This document shows, piece by piece, positions 59,047-64,000 of a DNA stretch of 64,000 nt (the stretch's first letter is position 1; each line of letters starts with the position of its first letter). A program made the translations under genes and the position numbers. The notes under the pieces are model-generated. The model had not been told where the DNA came from and searched no databases. It was given only the letters and a program-made list of their open reading frames with translations. The stretch is from assembly GCA_026419785.1 (NCBI GenBank), contig JAODTK010003333.1:310001-374000 (forward strand). The letters run 5' to 3'. This DNA comes from Sclerodactyla briareus (Eukaryota > Echinodermata > Holothuroidea > Dendrochirotida > Sclerodactylidae).

Positions 59047-59103
59047 TTATTATTATTATATTATTATTATTATATTATTATTATTATTATTATTAATAAT
59101 AAT
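59013..59103 (+). repeat. (ATT)n tail of LINE B
   Basis: About 90 bases of ATT units with a few slips. It lies at the 3' end of LINE B, as is normal for elements that end in short repeats and prime on their target. Confidence 0.9.
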
Positions 59104-59105
59104 AA

Positions 59106-60210
59106 CAGAAAAGATGGAATAGTAAACTTGCAGGAAGAAAAACGTTTTGACAAAGAAGTATGAGCAGAACACGCATGCCGGATGATTGAAGGCAATTTGT
59201 TCCCAAAACCAATTGTGAGCCGTCGACCTTCTATAGTCAACGTACCCTATAATATTACATGCGCCCTTCTGATGCCTCGATATCTCACTATGCAGAAAGG
59301 TCGATACTTTATAGAATCGGTTGTTTATTCTATTGTTGAATATGGAGAGTAAACAGTCGAAATCGTGGCGTGTCGTTCACTTGTACAATTTATGGGCTAT
59401 CGACCTTCATTGGCCACGTGTGGGAGATTTCCTAATTCAGACCTCGTCGTAAACACCACGTAATGAAGCCTGAAAATCGAGCGAATCAATGAAGGACGAA
59501 TAGACCGAATGATAATTGAACACTTGAATCGAAAAATATTAGGGCATATGAATGTAATGATCACTTGAATTGATTGGTGACGGTTGCTGCAATGGATGGT
59601 GTCCATATGTAAGCAGGAACCCAAGAGGTCAGTGATTCATTCGCCGCGCCACTTAGGGCTAAATAATGGCGCGTAATTTTGTGACATATTTCTAAAAATC
59701 AGGAGAACTGTTGGAAATATTATTATAAATTGAATGAGAGTATTTTGCCTACACGAAATAATTGTTCTAAGATAAATTTGGGCAACATTGGGAGTGGGGG
59801 AATATATAGATGAATAGATGGATGGATAGATGGAAGGGTGGATGGAGTAGATGCCAGGCGGATTGCAATAGCTCAGCCGACACAGCTGACTGAGACTTAA
59901 CATGTTGAAGCGATTTATTCCCTGTAGTGGGGACTCATATCTGTAACCTCAGTGAAACGGGGAAGTCTATCCCATATATGAGTGGATGATAATATACTTA
60001 TGGTCCCTCTTCCGCTGCACAGTTATCTTAGTCGTTATACTCTATTGACTTTGGCACCTGGCCACAACCAATAGGGATCATCTACAAATGGTAACCCCAG
60101 CGCGAAGCATGAACTCTTCATTTCTTTGCACAGTAATTGTGTCTACAGGTTCTTCAAACCTTGACCTCTGTTATCCTTTGGTGACCTTGGACTCGACCCT
60201 GAACAATGCT
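59106..60210. other. Gap; weak SINE-like head near 59855
   Basis: 'caggcggattgcaatagctcagccgacacagctgactgaga' at 59856-59896 resembles the S2 head at 55712 with an insertion. No clear B box follows, so it is only a hint. 'atggatggatagatggaagggtggatgga' near 59817 is an impure GGAT microsatellite. No gene is supported. Confidence 0.5.
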
Positions 60211-60331
60211 TATAATAATAATAATAATTAAATTTATATAGCGCAATATCCAACCAGTGGCTGCTCAATGCACTTCACGGGTTACGTAAAACAACCAATC
60301 AAATAATAAGAAACATAGAAGCAAAGGTACC

Positions 60332-60780
60332 TTACTGAGGAAAAAGAAAGGTCTTTAGACAACCTCTGAATCGATCGAGGGAATCCAATGATCTGAGATC
60401 AGTGGGGAGGGAGTTCCAAAGCCGAGGTGCACAACACTGGAAAGTTCTGTCCCCAAACGTCCTAGTTCGAGATATGGGTACTTTGAGTTGGAACTTGTAT
60501 TGCGTGCGAGTTGGCCTGTTTGTACTGCTTTCGCACAACATGCTAGTCAAGTAGCTAGGGCGACAGTTTTAAGAGCCCGGAAAACTAAAACAAGTATCTT
60601 ATAAATTATACGCTCATGTACAGTCAGTCAGTGCAGCTCACACGGAGAATAGGTGTCACTGGCGTGAATTTCCCTGCCCTACGGACGATTCGAGCTGCTG
60701 AATTCCTAATGCTTTGTAACCTGTCTAGTTGGATAGCAGGAATAACATAAAGTAGGGAGTTAGCATAATCCAGACGGCTA
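60332..60780 (-). pseudogene. LINE C C-terminal region
   Basis: Follows the deleted RT core. 'RLDYANSLLYVIPAIQLDRL' and 'RNSAARIVRRAGKFTPVTPILR' lead into the last frame, 60332-60550, which reads 'RTFGDRTFQCCAPRLWNSLP' and 'LRSLDSLDRFRGCLKTFLF', the usual end of CR1-like proteins. The stop is followed by the 3' untranslated tail. Confidence 0.85.
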
Positions 60781-61852
60781 GATATAACAGCATGAATCAT
60801 CATCTCTACTACAGGCGCATCCAGATATTTTACGTAGTTGCCCCACTTGCCTATTGTGATACCAAGCAGATTTACCCAGAGAGTTTTCCCAAAGAGGAAG
60901 TGTACAAAGAGAACACAACGGGACCCAGAATAGATCCTTTTGGAACACCATACTGCAGGGCATTAGGATTTGACACATATCAGAAAACTTTGATTATTCG
61001 TGAACGGTCTTTCAAGTAGCTTTTGAACCAATTTAGGGCAGTGCCGCTGATATTGCATTCAGTTTCTAATTAAGAAAGCAGGATATTATGGTCTACGGTG
61101 TCGAAAGCCGACGACAAGTCTAGTAAATCCAAAAGTACACATTTTCTGTTATCAATGGCATAAAGAACGTCATTCTGTACTTCCAGTAGGGCTGATTCCG
61201 GGCTGTAACCCATACGGTAGACAGACTCATACGGGTCAAGATATCTATGTTCATCTATATGTGACACAACTTGGTTAAGGACGAACCTTCTGATGAATTG
61301 GATATTGGTCTATAGTTCCCCAAATTTTGAGATTCCAAACCATCCTTCTTCAAGACAGGTCGCACAACTGCATTTTTACATAGACTGGGAAACACCCCAC
61401 TGACAAGTGATGCATCCGTAATGTTGCAGACGAAGGTTTGTAGTTCAGCTTTGCATTTCTTTATCAGCCATGTAGGTGTAGGGTCAAGTCTACTTTCCAT
61501 ACTTCTTCTGCAAACAACTCACGGAAGGTAAGAGGACCTCAGCTGCCGGTCTCTGTGAACTTCCTTGGTGCTCCGGAGTAGATATTGGTGGTGTTATACT
61601 GGTCCTGATATCCTCTACTTTATGCGCGAAATGGTGGGCAAATTGGTTAGGTAGATCCTCGCTTGGTATGGCAGACGGAAATATGAATTGTGCTGAGGAG
61701 GATTCTCCAGATAGTTCCTTGATCACTTGGAACAGGGCCTTTGCGTTGCGGCTGCATTCAGTAACTCGATTCCGATAGAAGGATTTTCTTCTATCGCATA
61801 TAGGCATGCACAGCATAGTGGTCACCAATACCGAAATCATGCGATACAACAT
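60780..61852 (-). pseudogene. LINE C reverse transcriptase remnant with deletion
   Basis: In order on the minus strand: 'YRNRVTECSRNAKALFQVI' and 'EDLPNQFAHHFAHKVEDIR' in 61490-61852, then 'DPTPTWLIKKCK', 'SGVFPSLCKNAVVRPVLKK' and 'NYRPIS' in 61255-61500, 'HIDEHRYLDPYESVYRMGYS' and 'LLDLSSAFDTVDHNILL' in 61070-61267 (motif A intact), and 'GVPKGSILGPVVFSLYT' near 60910-60960 (motif B region). Immediately after 'SLG' the text jumps to 'HAVISSRLDYANSLLYVIP' (60740-60795), so about 150 residues including the YADD motif are absent. Frames change at least three times. Confidence 0.85.
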
Positions 61853-61990
61853 GGTTGATAAGGTCTCCCTCGTTTTCGTAATAAACAGGTCGAGTGTATG
61901 ACCTCTGAGATGCGTTGGGCCGGAGACATGTTGTATGAGATCAAAAGTCTCAAGAGTCTAAAGAAAGTTTACAGCTGGTATGTCCCGTGG

Positions 61991-62949
61991 ATTCTCGATG
62001 TGGAAATTGTAATGGCAATGTTACAGCATTATTAAGATCCCCTATTGTTTTCTAATGTCTGGGTGTAAACTGCACTGAACCGCTATTCTACCAGTGGCTG
62101 TTGCTTAGATATAGCTCGTTTCAAGATAAGACAAAGCCTTTTTTCTTCATCAACGTCGTTTTTGCTCATTTTCCTCAAAGCAAGTTACAATCGATTTCCT
62201 GAAGTCTCTGAATTTTAATTGAATCTTTTTTCGTATAATCAACTACAATTTGAATGGTTTTGAAGAGACACTTAACGCCAATTATTGAGTTTCAGTCGTA
62301 TTAGGTATTAGGCAGTTGCAACACATCTATTCGCTACCCGCTGTTCATCTGTTTTGCGAGTAGTATATAGTGTCAGTGGTAAAGTCTCATGGATTGAAAA
62401 CAATGACCAAAAGCATCTCTCAAAGAGGGGATCCCCTACATAGTACATCATACCATTACCGTTATGTAACTGTTGGCGAACCAGAGAATATTACATTTGG
62501 TTGTGGTTACCATACTATTCAATATTAATATTCATATCTGCACCGTTGTCTTGTTACCATTTCCACATTTCTTACAACATTATTCCTTACAATTTTACGA
62601 CCAGCGTCACATGGCGTATTGGTCCAGGACACCCCAGCTCTCAATCGCATCTCGCTATTGTAAATGTTCACTTTGACCACGATAAGCCTTCAAGGACTTG
62701 ATTAGATTCGTCACAAAGTAATCTTATTCTTGCGCTATTGTCAATTATTGTAAGATACACGTCAGTTAAAATCACAAGAAACCTATTGTTTACAATAAAG
62801 CAGATGTCTGATTGAAGTTGGGATAGCTAAGCTCACCATGCCCCCGTCGTTTCCATCACAACGATGGATTTAGCCATAGGCCTACGTTTTTAGAGGCTCG
62901 GATTTAGTCATAACTAGTCAGTTTATGGGTGGGAGACGGCCAAACGAGT
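61991..62949. other. Gap with no supported gene
   Basis: Nothing recognised. Two frames at 62473-62701 on the same strand overlap in different phases and have no domain. The part next to 61990 may be unreadable 5' LINE C sequence. Confidence 0.5.
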
Positions 62950-63260
62950 TTTAAACTAACGCGAGGCCCGCCAGCCGCCAGAGAAAGAGATGAAAGAGCT
63001 ACGAAAGAGTAGTGAGAGGCAGCTTGTTGATACTAGACTTAAATAGCTGAAGGTCTAGGAGTGGGAAAGCAGCCAGGTGGCAAATCATTCGAAATGCAAG
63101 AGGTTCTGACCACGAATGGTGAATGTAGGATGGGATGTAGGGCGAGGGGGGGGGCATTAGAGAGCTTACATAGGAAGAACAATGCCCAAAGAGTAGCGAA
63201 AGGAGAGAAGAAAGCTGCGTCACATCTCCAATGCGCGAGACTCGCAGCAATCGTTGTCTA
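62950..63260 (-). mobile_element. LINE B-family 3' fragment (inverted)
   Basis: The minus frame 62999-63250 contains 'FGHCSSYVSSLMPPPS' and ends 'LQLFKSSINKLPLTTLS', closely matching LINE B's 'FGHCSSEVSSIMPPPS' and 'SRINELSLTTLS' (58640-58905, plus). A middle part is shortened. Only the last ~85 codons remain, so it is a strongly 5'-truncated insertion. No ATT run is seen at its 3' end. Confidence 0.8.
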
Positions 63261-64000
63261 CTTTGCTTGAGTAAAACTTTATATTACGTGGAGAATTTTG
63301 GATCAAGCAATGTTTAAGGAACTGTTAGTGAATATTCAACAGAAGTGGGTGATGCGCTCCATCATAAAACACACCGAATATTCGTTCAGCATGTGCCACG
63401 TGTGTTGTATTTATCGACACATGTGTTGTATGAACGCGTTGTGTGAATACGATTGTGCCAAGCGCAGACCCACATTGTTCTATAGGGTACGTTTATATAC
63501 TTGTCCAGGACTGCAGGGAGCGAGGAAACAATTGTGTTACCCTAACTTGCAATTTGACAACATGTGAGTCAACACGGATGTACAATGAGTCGTATATTGT
63601 GGAAATAATATAATTGAATCAATAATAAACTCGATTGTATTTGGCAAAATCATATAGCAAACCTGTACCTCAATTATGTCGTGCTCGAATAATAGGGGTT
63701 ATCGGGTGCAATTTCCTCCCTATATGCCTGATAATCACTTGAAAGGATCATTCTTCATCTTCAAAACTGTTCCGTTGGTAAGGTACGTAGCGCTGTTGGG
63801 TTCAACGCGTAGTTATCGATTGACACTCAACTGGATTGTTTTATTTAGTACAGTAGAATCCACGTGCCCGGGTATCCATAGCGCGCATCCACGAAACCTC
63901 ACAGCAACACCGACGCGCGAATCAACTAATAGTACGCACAATATAACCATAGTATAGCGACCTTCGACAAACCACCGTGGAAGCTCCCATGCCGCTCATT
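63261..64000. other. Trailing gap
   Basis: Two plus-strand frames (63298-63567, 89 codons, Cys-rich; 63676-63957, 93 codons) have no recognisable domain. The first has several Cys ('MCHVCCIYRHMCCMNALCEYDC') but no spacing that I can assign to a known motif. Nothing else seen. Confidence 0.45.

Larger units (their letters stand above)
57290..59105 (+). mobile_element. LINE B: decayed non-LTR retrotransposon
   Basis: Plus-strand LINE made of a pre-RT linker, RT and C-terminal tail, ending in an ATT run. The endonuclease part is absent, so it is 5'-truncated. The pieces lie in different frames with several stops. The family text (PVPKK.DKS, ALDIS.AF, GGVPQ, ADDT, then RTSRLWNALPS) matches the LINE RTs common in invertebrate genomes. 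A 3' fragment of the same family lies at 62950-63260 on the other strand. Confidence 0.85.
60211..61990 (-). mobile_element. LINE C: decayed CR1-like retrotransposon
   Basis: Minus-strand LINE that starts in the linker between endonuclease and RT and ends in 'gcgctatataaattta' plus an ATT run at 60211-60232 (read as AAT on the plus strand). RT and C-terminal blocks are recognisable in several frames. A segment of RT that should hold YADD is missing. 'HIDE', 'LLDLS.AFDTVDH' and 'APRLWNSLP' are strings typical of CR1-like elements. Confidence 0.85.

Noticed and set aside
63298-63567. Cys-rich 89-codon frame as a zinc-binding or secreted peptide
   Set aside because: Cysteine spacing fits no motif that I know, there is no signal peptide, and there is no other support.
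1-64000. CRISPR array, phage, operon or other prokaryotic system
   Set aside because: No short regularly spaced repeats with unique spacers, no ribosome-binding-site-led gene series and no long frames. All recognised elements are eukaryotic retrotransposons.

Overview
This window looks like non-coding, repeat-rich nuclear DNA from a eukaryote, most probably a marine invertebrate. I recognise no host gene. There are no bacterial-style operons and no long intact reading frames; the longest open frames are about 165 codons. What can be recognised is a layered set of dead retrotransposons, tRNA-derived short elements, tandem duplications and microsatellites. The repeat style (non-LTR elements ending in ATT runs, tRNA-headed SINEs with the same kind of 3' tail, ~115-bp degenerate repeats with 'ttgaccttc / caagtttcgttcaaat' phrases, long G/C homopolymers) recalls echinoderm or other invertebrate deuterostome genomes. 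That placement is an inference; the phylum cannot be fixed from the sequence alone.

Layout. 0-9 kb: two diverged direct copies of a ~2.2-kb non-coding unit (about 180-2465 and 6270-8475), then an unidentified open frame at 8574-9068 (minus) that runs straight into a poly(A) tract. 9-21 kb: mostly featureless, with a six-unit ~115-130-bp repeat array (11.6-12.3 kb), a possible inverted pair of element ends (13.1 and 16.4 kb) and an inverted relative of the array (21.33-21.65 kb). 22.0-24.6 kb (minus): a decayed LINE with endonuclease and reverse-transcriptase pieces (LINE A). 25-26.6 kb: a SINE copy, then a relic of a CR1/L2-type LINE ORF1 with an SGNH-esterase-like block. 29.8-31.1 kb: two adjacent tandem duplications (131 bp and 335 bp). 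32.6-34.1 kb: a ~138-bp periodic repeat and two SINE copies. 35.7 kb: an orphan LINE 3' tail followed by a GC-rich block. 38.0 kb: a 78-bp tandem pair. 40.6-41.0 kb: a long TA tract and a fourth SINE-like copy.

44.0-44.7 kb: a small repeat cluster carrying fused AP-1/CRE-like palindromes. 44.9-48.6 kb (minus): a broken Ty3/gypsy element with gag, protease, RT, RNase H and integrase pieces in order. 48.9-49.7 kb: degenerate repeats. 51.06-52.58 kb (plus): the 3' end of a second Ty3/gypsy element with a candidate polypurine tract and LTR. 54.95-55.26 kb: a LINE C-terminal scrap. 55.7-56.24 kb: a tRNA-headed SINE with a LINE-like tail and an internal 71-bp minisatellite. 57.3-59.1 kb (plus): LINE B, ending in an ATT run. 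60.2-62.0 kb (minus): LINE C, CR1-like, ending in an ATT run. 62.95-63.26 kb (minus): a 3' fragment of the LINE B family.

None of these parts form a working pathway. The LINEs and gypsy elements would have supplied their own replication enzymes, and the SINEs probably borrowed LINE machinery, as their shared tail suggests. Every recognisable enzyme here is interrupted by frameshifts, stops or deletions. I find no convincing novel coding system. The most notable signals are the repeat structures and two unidentified open frames.
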